Below are positions 47,161 to 60,800 of a stretch of 64,000 bases of DNA, in pieces (the first letter of the stretch is position 1; every line of letters begins with the position of its first letter). This DNA comes from Chromobotia macracanthus (lineage: Eukaryota; Chordata; Actinopteri; Cypriniformes; Botiidae): contig JAZGTH010000103.1 of NCBI GenBank assembly GCA_036877525.1, positions 323,501 through 387,500 of the forward strand. The letters are read 5' to 3'. Both the position numbers and the translations under genes were made by a program. The notes beneath the pieces are model-generated. The model made no database searches. It worked only from the letters and a program-made list of their open reading frames with translations, and had not been told where the DNA came from.

Positions 47161-47267
47161 TGACACCTTTTCTTCATTCTTTAACCTTTTCCTAATTCCT
47201 CCACTCCTGCAGGTCACAGCTGAGAGACCCAGAAGTGGTGGTATCCCTCATTCAGCAGAATGCCAAG

Positions 47268-47537
47268 ATGGCGAGTTTACTCCCTCATCCAGGCACAGAC
47301 GTGTTCCGCCGCTTCACCCCGGAGTCGCTCGCCGAGATTGAGCGGCGGATGGCAGAGGAAGCCGCCGAGCAGGAGCAGATGAAGGCCCAGAATATCGAGG
47401 TGGATGAGGAAGATCTGCCCAAACCCAGCAGTGATCTGGAAGCTGGAAAAGTCCTACCATTCATTTATGGAGACCCCCCACCAGATCTCCTCAACGTGCC
47501 TCTGGAAGAGCTGGATCCGTTTTACAAAGCAAAACAA
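47268..47537 (+). CDS. scn4a: scn4a exon 1, cytoplasmic N-terminus
   Basis: Exon begins at 47213 after CTCCTGCAG; coding from ATG 47268 to donor CAA/GTTAGT. 90 codons, with FRRFTPESLAEIERRMAEE, SDLEAGK and IYGDPPP, all conserved Nav N-terminal motifs. Ends phase 0. Confidence 0.93.
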
Positions 47538-48719
47538 GTTAGTGACATCAGATTTGTCTGATCAGACAAATCCTGATCAGAAAATACACACAGTCACATC
47601 TGGATAATGAGAATAATTGCCATACTCTCACAGCTGCTTAAACAGAATAAATGTTATTTAGAATAAGAAACAACATAGTTCATTATCAGTGTGTCTGTGT
47701 TCTGTTTTGCAGACTTTTATCGTCATCACCAAAGGAAATACAATATATCGATTCAATGCTGAACCTGCCTGTTACATTCTGACTCCCTTCAGTCTCATTC
47801 GGCAAATATCCATCAGGATACTCATACATTCATATCCTTTACAAAACAACTCAGACAATCGCTCAGGTCATTTTGGACGATATAAACAACATCTCCATGT
47901 TCTCCATCACACCGTTGTTGTTTTTGTAAGTGTTCCTGTAGTTCAGTTGGTAGAGCATTGTGTTAGCAGTTCAAAGGTTGTGGGTTCGATTCCCAGGGAA
48001 CACGTGCTGTTAAAAATGTGTAGCTTGGATTTACTGTAAATTGCTTTGGATTAGAGCATCTACCTAATGAATGTAAATGTGTTGTTTGTGAAGTAGATGT
48101 GGAAACCATTTAAACTTAAAATTTTCGAGTTGAGCTGCATTCCAGCGCTTCCAAATACTACAAATGTATGAATAAATGATAAACACATATGGATGAATCT
48201 AAAGTTTTGCTTTGTAATTTAATTTGAAAAGCTTAAACTAAAACGCCTCAGATTCATTTACTTGGATTTAGTGAGTCACGCTTTTAGTTTTATTAATAGC
48301 TACAACTTGCCCTGTGGAACTGATCCTTTACTCCACAACAAATTGTTTAGCATGTTCATCATGGTCACCATCCTGTCGAACTGCGTGTTCATGACAATGA
48401 GTGACCCGCCAGCCTGGAACAAAATAGTAGAGTAAGATCTCCAAAATATCCCAGCATGCCACAAATACAGCATAGCACTAACTGAAGAAAATTCGTTTTC
48501 ATGACGGTGTCATGTTAATCCTCATCTTGCTGTAGGTATGTCTTCACTGGCATTTACACCTTTGAGGCGATGGTGAAGGTGCTGTCCAGAGGCTTCTGCG
48601 TTGGTGATTTCACATTCCTTCGAGATCCGTGGAACTGGCTGGATTTCATGGTCATCAGCATGCGTACGTATGACGTACGACTGTAAAACTACTAGTTTAA
48701 CAAACCCATTTGACTTATG

Positions 48720-48803
<84 letters not shown>

Positions 48804-51800
48804 CATTGAACGGATAGTTCAGTCCAACAATAATCATTCTGTCATCCTTTATTCACATTCATGTTGCTCCAAACCTGTATGACTTTCTGTCCACCAATGT
48901 AACACACAAAGTGAATGGGGACTGGAGCTGTTGTGTCTGTCTGTCCCCTAACATTTTTGCTATTGTCTTTTTTGTGTTCCACGAAAGAAAAGAAGTCACT
49001 TAATGAAATGAATGTGAGTAACTGGAATGAAATGAGCGGGAATGAATATAGAAAGATTTTTTTGTTTTGTTTTTGGGTAAACTCCCTTTAAGGGGATGAA
49101 AAGTTTCAACCAGCTTAGATTTAGCTGGTTGAATCTTAGATTTAAAACCAAATGAAATAGACTTCTCTCGCTATTGTAAATGTTGACTTCTGAACTTTTA
49201 GTCTTGTGGCTAAAAGCAAATGGACATATTTTCGGAGAGGATGAGAGCAGTTTACAACTTTATTTTTAACAGTAGTTCTCGTAATCAGATGCCATTCCAA
49301 ACCGACGGCATAGTGTGTGACTAATCTGTTTTTTGCTTAGTCAGGGTATGTTGTTCATGAGATAGGTGGAGTTTGGCAACCACATTACACAGAGGCAGGC
49401 CGTGAGCTTCTAACATTGTGAAAATGCCCTCTCAGATGTGAGAGGTTAAAAGTCTGTGTGTTTACAGCATCACCAAACCGTAATGAGGCTGCCTTCAGCT
49501 CCTGGTCCTCTCAAGTGAACCCATGTTCTCAACTTCTCCATAAACCTCCTTAAGATCCATGTTTACAATCAAAGAGGAGCTGAATGAAAATGTTTATCCA
49601 CTTGTAAAGTGAGATCACTTACCAGGGCTATTTTTAGCAGTAAATCTCAGCTTGACACTTTGGCCCTCCGTAGAATATTATAAAGCCTCAGTTTGATCAT
49701 AACAGTGAATGTGTGCGCAGACATTATAAGACATTTGTTCCTGATTGTTCTGAATGTATTATTTATTAGTAGTGGATTGCCTCTGCTCTCATACATTGTA
49801 CTCTATACAGATGTGAAAAACTATAACGTAATTGTCTAATCTCCTTCTCATGGCTTCTGCAATGCTTTTCCATGAATTTCCATCAATTGCCTGTGTACCC
49901 AGAAACAATATTAGGTTGTAAGAACTTTTCCCTAATGTTTCCATTAAGTAACAAAAACGCTAAAAATGTTCTTTTGAAATTTCTTGGAACGTTTAAAGCA
50001 TCCAGTTTTTAAAGGTTGTTTAACATTATTGCTTGGTCAGAAGAACGTTGTTCAAACGTTTAACTTTTTAAAACGTTACACACAACTTAAGAATAACGTT
50101 TTTATATACAATACATATTGGTAAAAAGTTGTGCTAACATTATGGCAATAACGTTTTTGAGAACGTTGAGAGATCTTTTAAGGAAAGTTAACCAACATTC
50201 TGAGAACGTTCCCTGTTAGACGGACACGTTCATAGACATACAGTAATCATTATATTCAAGCTACTAGAGCTGCCATCCAATTGCCAAAACAGGCGTCTCA
50301 TCTGCCATTGGTTCATAGTATGCACATAATGATGCCATTTGGCTTCTTTGACTGTTGCCCTTGAGCTAAATATAGTTCACACTGAACCATATCTCTTACC
50401 CCAGTAATCTCCACACTCCTCAAGACCAAACTCATGAAGAAAACACCACACTGATTACCATCTGTGACTCCCCTACAGTAGATCTGACACTACAAAACAT
50501 CTCCACACTCCTCAAGACTTGCACTGTATTGGTATTTAATGCTGTGTTTATTGTACAGTCTTCATCAGAGATACACAGACAGTGTGTGCTCTGATTCATT
50601 GAAAGATTGAAAACAAACATGCAACCCAAGATTAAATCCTGCTTAATACATTTCAGTTTATTGAGTGTTTAAGTGCAGGCACAATGTCAGTGGTTTTGCT
50701 GTGTAGATTTGAACTGTGTTTGTGGGTATTGATTGTGATTCACAGGTACCTCACAGAGTTTGTGGATCTGGGAAATGTATCGGCTCTGAGGACTTTCCGT
50801 GTTCTTCGTGCCCTCAAAACAATCACTGTGATTCCAGGTATACAGCATGTCAGTTCCCAGCTAACAATTTAAGGTTGTAAGAGAATGTTCCCTGGCTGGG
50901 ATATGTACAGTAAACTACTGATAAATAATTCTCGTTTTTGTTCACCAGGTCTGAAAACCATTGTTGGTGCCCTGATTCAGTCCGTAAAGAAACTGGCAGA
51001 CGTGATGATCCTCACAGTCTTCTGTCTCAGTGTCTTCGCCCTCATTGGCCTGCAGCTCTTCATGGGAAATTTGCGTCAAAAGTGTGTCATGTGGCCTTTG
51101 GTGAACTGGAATGAAACCATCGACACCCTGACAGACTTCAATCACACAGACTTCAATCACACAGAAGATGCCAACAGCACCTTTAACTTCCATGAATACC
51201 TTAATAATCCAGGTGACATTAACATCAGTAACACAGCAGATGAAGTAACTCAAACTATGTGAATGTGCAGTTACAGGCTCTGCTTTTAGGTGGTCTTTAT
51301 TTGGTCTCCATTTGATCTTCATTTGATCTTCATTTGATCTCCATTCTCTGTACAGAGCACTACTACTACCTGCCTGGCCATGTGGATCCATTACTCTGTG
51401 GGAACAGTTCTGATGCAGGGTATGGTCTTCAGAAACGACACCTCTTTATATTAGTAGCATTGAGTTATTCTCTCTGAGCTGTTTTACACAAGCAACCCAG
51501 CTAACAATTTCTTACAATTTTAGGTTGTGAGAATATTTCTGCAATGTTTCCGTTAGTAACAGAAACATTAAAAATGGTACTTTGAAAGTTCTAGGGATGT
51601 TCAAAACGTCCAGTTTTTCAGATGTTGTATTAACGTTGTAGCTTGGTTATAAGAATGTTATTCCTTTTTTAAATGTTCCACTAACAACTTGATAAATTGA
51701 TGATATATAATGATGATATATAACGTATACATGATATATATTGTTACAAAACGTATCAACATTACTGCAAGAATGTTTTTTCATAACTTTAAGAGAACTT

Positions 51801-54800
51801 TTAGAGAAAAGTAGGCAATGTTCTGAGAACATTCCCTGTGAGCTCGGAACTATTACTGCGAGGTCCAAAAGTACTTCTTTTAACTCAAAAGATTTCAGCA
51901 AGCAGATTATTTGTTTATAGCGCTTATTTACTGTTGCTGTGTTGACAGGAAGTGCCCTGAGGGATACACCTGCCTGAAAGCTGGACGAAACCCTAACTTC
52001 GGCTACACCAGCTATGACACGTTTTCATGGGCTTTCTTAGCACTTTTTCGGCTAATGACTCAAGACTTCTGGGAAAACTTGTTCCAGTTGGTGGGTATAA
52101 ACCATGTGACTGAAACCATAGTGTTTCCTTATTTACATGTGATTAAATCAAAGTAACATTCAAAACATTCCATTAAAAAAAGGATCATTGAGACTTTCCA
52201 GGAATTTAAAACCCACAGTTTAACCTGAATATTACCTCACGTAAACATGTCACTGTTTTCTAGAGAGGAGTGTTAAATTCTCTGTAAAGTAACTGATCAG
52301 GAACCGAACTGAAGCTGATGTCAGTCATTATGAGCAGAAAACATCAAACGTCTCTTTGGGATCCACTGAACGGTGTCTTGTTTCAGACTCTCCGTGCTGC
52401 TGGGAAGACCTACATGATCTTCTTCGTCATCATCATCTTCTTGGGCTCGTTCTACCTCATCAATCTGATTCTGGCTGTGGTGGCGATGGCGTATGCGGAG
52501 CAGAACGAAGCCACCATCGCTGAAGCTAAAGAAAAGGAGGAGGAGTATGCGAGAATCCTGGACCAGCTCAAGAAACAAGCTGAGGTTCATCACACCTGTA
52601 CATCAGCATACACGAGACTCTCCAACTCAACGTAGAGTTCCTCTACAGCCAGTAATCACAGAGAGGTTTAAAACATGCAGACAAACTTTACAGATACTGG
52701 ATCATTTGGTTTGTCCAAACAGACCCAGCTAACAATTAGTTAAAAATGTTATACTGAAAGTCCCAGGAACATTCAAAATGTCCAGTTTTTAGGTGTTGTA
52801 TAAACGTTATTACTTTATAACCTCAGTTAAGAATTCCAGGTGACAAAAAGTGAAGGTCTTTATTGCTCGAGACAACAAAGCACAAAGAAAGTCTAATTTA
52901 CCAACAACCTTGAATCTGACTCCCCTTTTTGTACACATTTGATATCATGTATCTTCATTATCAGGTGACCCACATACCTAATTTTTCTTCCAGTCCATTC
53001 TAACTGTGGCAAAGACACACAGCAGGATAATTTTTAAAAAGAATCAAAAAAGTACTGAATTTATTCTGTACTAAAAGATTTCAATGTAGGGTAATTATAA
53101 AACATAGTGACTGTACTGAAATATACAGAGTATGTGTAAAAATATACCATACATATCATGTAGATCAGGAAATATACCATATTATAAGAACATCATTTTA
53201 ACAACTTAAGAATAACGATTTTGATAAACTTTTTTTAATATTACTTAATTGATAACTTTGAAAGAACGTTTACGGAATGGTAGCCAATGTTCTGAGAATG
53301 TTAGCTGGGAATCTCCTTCTTATTGTGTCTGAAGAACAGTTGTGTTGATCACATAAAAATATCACGTGACTGGCACTTTTAAAAGTGTTGAGCAAACAGA
53401 TTCACAAACAGCTGCTGCTTCTAAATAGACAAACAAACTAAAAACAGTTTTTGTTTGCTTGGATTTCGTCTGACGTTTTGTTTTTTGTCACGCAGCAGAA
53501 GAATGCGATACATGGCAGCAATACATCACTGTCCAGCCAAAAGAAAGGTGATGATGACCAAAGCCCCGATGGGGGAGGAAAACTGCAGCACGACTTTGAC
53601 GGCATTCCTCTGAAACCGCTCGGCATTGAGGTGGGTGGAGCCACACGTGTTGTATGTTTGAAGTCTTCGTAACCACAAACCTTTTAAGTTTGTGAATTAA
53701 TTTCTCTAGAGGATTCCCGAGGTGACAAACGGATCCAAAGGGGGTGTGGTCTATGTGGAAGTCTCCGACGCGCATTTAAGGAAACAAAGTGCAGTGAGTG
53801 CCACAGAAAACACTTTAGAAGGTAAATTGATATTTCGTTTAATCTACAAGAGTTCCAGAATTCAATTCATATATCTTGTGTTAAAATAACTGGAAGCTAC
53901 AGTAAGTAAATCTTCTGTTTACTCAACAGAGCTGGAGGATACTCAAAGGCCATGTCCACCCTGCTGGTACAAGTTCGCCGACATATTCCTGAAATGGAAC
54001 TGCTGCACACCATGGGTGAAATTCAAGAAGTTCATGTTCTTAATTGTCATGGATCCTTTTGTGGATCTGGGCATCACCATCTGCATTGTGCTCAACACCG
54101 TGTTCATGGCCATGGAGCACTACCCAATGACCCCAGATTTTGAATACATGCTGACCGTTGGGAACCTGGTAAAGCATCATGTTCTTCCACATGGTCCCGT
54201 TAATGTTCATTTGATCCATCAGAATTTATGTTAGTGTGCGAAAACGTCAGAGTTCATTATAGTGAAGATGTTGGTCCAGACGCTGCTGGTGCTTCCTCAG
54301 AAGATCATGGAGTGTTTCTTCTTCTGCAGGTTTTCACTGGTATTTTCACTGCTGAGATGGTGCTTAAACTTATTGCGCTGGACCCATATTATTACTTCCA
54401 GGTTGGCTGGAACATCTTTGACAGCATCATCGTCACCATGAGCCTGGTGGAGCTCGGCTTGGCCAATGTTCAGGGCCTGTCTGTGCTGAGGTCCTTCCGG
54501 CTGGTAGGAGACTTTTCGGCTGAAAATTCATTTAGTAGTATATTGCCCAGCTAACAGCGTTCTCAGAATGTTGGCCAACATTTAGAAAAAGTTCTTTCAA
54601 AGTTACCAAAAATCATTTTTGCAGTAACTTTTTTAATGTTGTTACATATCAAAAACTTTATTTTTAAGTTGTTAGTTTAGCATTTTAATAATTACAAAAG
54701 TTTGAATAATGTTCTTATAAGCAAAAATTTTAAAACATCTAAACTGGATGTTTCGAATGTTCTTCAAAGCTTTAAAAATAAAATTTGTGTAACTATTGGA

Positions 54801-57800
54801 AACATTAGTGAAATGTTCTTAAACTAAAAATTGTTAGCTGGGTAGACATTGAAAACATTGTTTCACTGTGATTGACATTTATGAAAACGCCTCATTTCTA
54901 TTGTTTCGTTTTCTCTATGAAATGTTTCGACTTTATTCTCGGTTGGCCGCAGATGCGTGTGTTTAAGCTGGCAAAGTCATGGCCCACCCTCAACATGCTG
55001 ATCAAGATCATCGGTAACTCTGTGGGAGCTCTGGGAAACCTGACGCTCGTCCTGGCTATCATTGTCTTCATCTTTGCTGTGGTGGGCATGCAGCTCTTTG
55101 GAAAGAGCTACAAGGACTGTGTGTGTAAGATCGCAGATGACTGCGAGCTCCCTCGCTGGCACATGACCGATTTCTTCCACTCGTTTCTCATCATCTTTCG
55201 TATTCTGTGTGGCGAGTGGATTGAAACCATGTGGGACTGCATGGAGGTGGCTGGCCAGGGCATGTGCATCGTGGTCTTCATGATGGTCATGGTTATTGGA
55301 AACCTTGTGGTGAGTTAATACCACCATTCATTGTTCAAAGAGAGGCTGGGCGATTACTGTGATATTATAAGCTATAGTTTCAGGTTAAGATGTAATTATT
55401 TATAATGCTATTCTTTTTATTTTATTATTAGAATTATTAGAGTTAATGAATGGTGTTCACCTCATACAATGTATGTTTTGCAATAACTTGTTATGAGGTT
55501 GTGCTCAGATTTGGCTGAATCAATTCAAATGAGAAAATCAAACTCTGAAACATGCCTTTCCAGCATTCTCTGTCTTAAACCTTACAGAGGTTCTTTACCA
55601 AGGGAAGTAGTACAGAAAACATGTTTATTCCACCCAGCAGAGTCATTTCACTCTCATATAATAGCAAATATGTGTATGTGACTCGCTGAATTATTCCAGC
55701 TCACAGATGGGTTGCCATGACTGTATCCTACTGGAAACATATTCGTAGTCTCATAAGGTTTTTAATAAAAATATTATAACAGATCATTCATGTTTAGACC
55801 ACTGTCCAGCGAACAATTTCAGATTCTAGGAATGTTCAAAATGTCCAGTTTTTTAGATGTTGTATTAACATTATTGCATGGTTATAAGATTATAAGACTG
55901 AGATCTCAAGAACATTATTCTTAGGTAGTTACTGAAACATTTTACTGAAATTTTAAAAACATTACAGAATTTCAACAGAGCGTTCAAAAATGTTCTACTA
56001 ATGTCATTGCAAGAATTATTTTGCTAACTTTGAGAGAACTTTAGCGAATGTTAGCCATTATGAGAACGTTCCCAGTTAGCTGGGTGCCAGGTACCTTTCC
56101 TTCAAAGAGAACCAAACTTTGAAGTGTTTTCACAATCTAATTAAATTGGAACGCATGCCGCATGCTTGGAAACGTTCCATGAGGTTCTGCTGTTCCTCAG
56201 GCAGCCGAGGCAGAAGACGGTTGGGATGCCTGAGAGGACAGATCTGTCAGAAGTGTAACATGGAGTTGCACAGATCAGGAGCATCCAATCCTCTCACTGG
56301 AGGTTCAATTTACTTACTCCATATTTATACAAGTATCAAACAGTCATTCACTATAAACACCACCTGTGGGATTTCCGTTACCGTTATTTATAGACCAAAG
56401 AGGAAATGGCTTGTCTGTGAGGTACCAAAAGATGGGTGTCTGATCCACACGTTGCCTGTTTGTTTGTCAGGAGGTTTGCATTGCAAGAAAACATCTATTT
56501 AAAAAACATCAACATGTTATACAGTAGATCATGTTTTTAATGTGAGATGCCGGACATTCTCACTTTAATTAAAAAATTAAAAATTTTAAAAAAAAAAAAA
56601 AAAAAAAGGTTGTCCCCCCAAAAAAAAACGGGCTCAGAATGTTGGCTAATGTTCTTGCAGTAACATTAAAACTTTTAATGTTATATATCATGTATCAAAA
56701 TGTTATTCTAAAGTTTTTAGTGGAACATTTTAAAAATGTTACAAAATTAAAAAATGTTTAATTTTAATTGGTGAAAATGTTATCATAACCAAGCAGTAAT
56801 ATCAGTACAACATCTAAAAAACTGAACGTTTTGAACATTGCTAGAACTTTCAAAATACGTTTTTTTTTATTTTTTGTTACTTAATGGAAATGTTAGGGAA
56901 ATGTTCTTACAACCTTAAACAGTTATCTGGGAGATGGCTTGATTTAAAACAGATATGATTATTATGGAGTGTTAGAAGCTCATTGTATTTGGATTAACAC
57001 AGCACACAATGTTTCTCGTTCTGAATAGGTGTTGAATCTCTTCCTGGCTTTGCTGCTCAGCTCCTTTAGCGGGGACAATCTTTCCGCCTCTGATGACGAT
57101 GGAGAGACAAACAATCTTCTGATTGCCATTTCCAGAATCACACGAGCCATCGACTGGATAAAGGCTTTTGTTATCGGACTCATCAGACAGTTGCTGGGCC
57201 TGAAGCCAAAGGAAGAGGCAGAGAAAGACAATAAAGAGGACGATTCTAAACCGGCCGTCATGAATTCCAGTACGGCTGATATTAAAGTTCCTATAGCCAA
57301 TGCTGAATCTGACTTGGAAAGCCCTTGTGATGAAGGTGACAGCATTTCTGAGGATGAAGACAAAGAGGTCACTTGTGAAGAAGTGAGTTGTGTCTCTTGA
57401 AGATGTTAATTTAAAGCTGCAGTCTGTAGCTTTTGCCTTACTATCGGCATCTCTGTTTAAAACAAAATTGCAGGTTACTGTACATACTTTTTGTTACGTA
57501 TGTTAAAGTCAAATGAAGCCGAACTGACATTCCCAGTTTGGCTTAAATTACAAATCGTTACTATAAACATACCATTGTGAATCAGGGTAAGGAGATCGTG
57601 TTGAACACTGATCTGTTATGTACCTGCTCAATAACTAATCTTTGTTTATTTTTAACCCAAAAAAGTGAGAAATTGCAGCTTTAAGACAGACGATTATCGT
57701 CGACAACTAGAAAAAACAGCATTCTAATGTTTCAATGAGTCATTCTGGCGTTTTCTTGAAACCTAGTGTGAAAAAGATCACAAACATGAAAAAAACATTG

Positions 57801-60800
57801 CCAGTTTATCTATACTCACATCCTCCATCAACACATCTGACACCAAGATCAGTGTGTCCCAAAAACTGTGACCGCTGCAGAGTTCATCTGGAGCCCTGCA
57901 GGTCATCAGTCAGATTCTGGTTTAGAGAGCATGTGTGAGGAATGACAGAGACAGGGCGTGAGAAAGAGCATCAGCCCAGCATGATTAGTTACCCTGCAGA
58001 TCAACAGCCTGACCCTACAGTTCCCATCTCACAAGTGTCACAGCAACCCAGATCACAACTTGTAAGAACTTTTCCCCAATGTTTTCATTAAGTAAAAAAG
58101 GTTTACAATGTAATTTCTAAAAATGTTCAAAACGTCCAGTTTTTAAACATTGCACTGATATTACTGCTTGGTTATAATAACATTTTTAACTATTAAAATT
58201 AAACATTTATTTAATTCTGTAACATTTTTAAAATGTCTCACTAACAATTTAAAAATAATGTTTTATATGTATATGATAAATAATATTTAAAAGGTTTTAC
58301 TAACGTTATTGCAAGAACGTTTTTGTTAACTTTGAGAGAACTTTTAGAGAACATTCTGAGAACATTCCCTGTTAGCTGGGAAGTCACAGCAATACCTGTC
58401 AACCTCTCTAAAATAAATGCCTTTTGATATACATTTTTTTCATATCACATTCATATGTACTGCAGTGTTTTTAGGATATTTTTTTGATATTAGCTTGATT
58501 AAAGCACACGGGTTGTAAGTCATTAGGCAACTGTTTGTTGGCATGTCTCTGCAGCAGATCAGGTGACAGTTCACATGGCGCACCCCATGTGTCTCACAGT
58601 CTTGCATTTCACATACAGTGATGTGTCAGTGAGAGAGAACATGAAGAGAAGTAGCTGGTCTGTCTGTCTCTGTCTGTCTCTGTCTGTCTCTGTCTGTCTG
58701 TCTGTCTGTCTGTCTATATAGATTATTTATATGAACACTTAGAACACACACAAAAATATGACCATTTCTAAAAAACAAAAATTGTGCATTAGTCATTGAA
58801 AAGGCAAATATCATCTGATTAATAAACTCAAGATGAATCTAGAAATGATTCCAGAAGCAATTCCAGATGAGGAGAGGATGTTGATTTGTTTGTAGAAATT
58901 AGTGACAATATACCTGGACGCAGAAATGACCGGCTGTAATGTTTTCACCTGGACAGGTGAAGGATGATGTATCTTCAACCTGTAGCACAGTGGACAAGCC
59001 TCCTGAGATACAAGATGTGGAATCAGAGATAGAAGAAGATTCGACTATCCCAGCGGACTGCTACACTGCGCGTGAGAGACCATCTGACTTTACTGTATTC
59101 AGATATCTTCATTTTATTGACTGTTTTTTCAGTTTACTTCTGCATTTCCAGAATGTATCAGGCGATGTCCCTGCTTGGATCTTGACATTAGTGAAGGTAA
59201 AGGAAAAATGTGGTGGAACTTCCGTAAAACCTGCTATGCCATCGTGGAGCACAGCTATTTTGAAACCTTCATTATATTCATGATTCTTCTTAGCAGTGGC
59301 GCTTTGGTGAGTAGATTAATATTATAGTTATATTATATAATGTGTTATAGTTATATTAGATTATATGATTACAGTGATATTATAGTTAGTTATCCAAAGT
59401 TCACATAATTCCTGTTTTTTTTCACCTAATGTGTGTTTTTATTAGGCATTTGAGGACATATACATTGAACAGCGGAGAACGATTAAAATCGTTCTGGAAT
59501 ATGCAGATCAGGTCTTCACCTATGTGTTCGTCATTGAGATGCTTCTGAAATGGGTGGCCTATGGTTTCAAAGTCTATTTCACAAATGCATGGTGCTGGCT
59601 GGACTTTCTCATCGTTGATGTAAGTATTCATTTATTTTAGGTATTCATTTATTGTAATTCGATAATTTCACATTTAAAGTACAAATACATTAAGTGTTCC
59701 CATAGCTCAGCTGAAAGAGAATGGCGCTAGCAACAGCAAGGTTATAGGTTTGATTCCCACCCACAAACTGACAACATGTACCTTGATATTTATGCATTTA
59801 GCAGATGCTTTAATCCAAAGCTATTTTATTTACATTAAACGGTTATCAGTTTGTTTTTTTATCAGTCATCAGGTTGTTACAATGTTTCTGTAACGTTTCT
59901 ATTAAGTTACAAACACGTCAAAAAATGCTATTTTAAAAGTTCCGGGAATGTTCAAAATGGAACGTTTTTATCAACGCTTGATATTTTATTAACAATATTG
60001 CTCAGTTTTAAGAACATTACTCAAACATTGTTTTATAATTCTGTAAGATTTTCAAAACCGTCGACTAACGACTAAAATGTTTTTGATATATAATGATAAG
60101 AACATTTTTGAGCTGGGTTAAAGCTCCAACCTTGTTGTTGCAAGCACTGTGCTCTAGCGGCTAAAAAGAAACCTTGAATGCACTGCAAGTCACTTTCACT
60201 GTTTCTGAGTGTAATGTAAAACTGACCTTTTCAAATCCTCAAGTCAAACTTTAGAGCCAGATTTTTGACCAGTGTAAACAAAAATCACTAAATATTAATA
60301 TGTTTATAAAATGAATGTGTTTAATATTTCTGCAGGTGTCCCTGATCAGCTTGACAGCCAATATTTTGGGCTACTCTGAACTGGGGGCCATTAAATCTCT
60401 CCGGACTCTTCGAGCTCTGAGGCCTCTTCGAGCTCTCTCCAGATTTGAAGGAATGAGGGTGAGTGTGTGTGTGCTTTGTTTTCTGCTCGCTCCTCTGATC
60501 CTCACAGAGTACCTCCTAATATTATTACCACTCCTATTTCACAGCAAACGTTCATAGAATATTGGCTAATGTTATCTAAAAGTTATCAAAACAATTCTTG
60601 CAGTAATGTTAGTGGAACCTTTTTTTAACATTGTATGAGATGTATATCAAAAACATTATTGTTATTGGACCATTTTAATACTGTTAGAATTAAAAAATAT
60701 GTTGTTTAAATAAAGTTCTTATGTTTTAACATCCCTAGAACATTTCAAATAATTTTTTAATGTTTTTGGTATTTAAAGGAAACGTTAGAGATAAGTTCTT

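Noticed and set aside
47932..48004. tRNA-like sequence with A and B boxes
   Set aside because: It continues into a SINE tail, and further related heads occur at 41320 and 59696; a SINE rather than a tRNA gene.
48601..48882. 93-codon frame with an Ile-Tyr run
   Set aside because: Out-of-frame reading of scn4a exon 4 continuing into the TA microsatellite.
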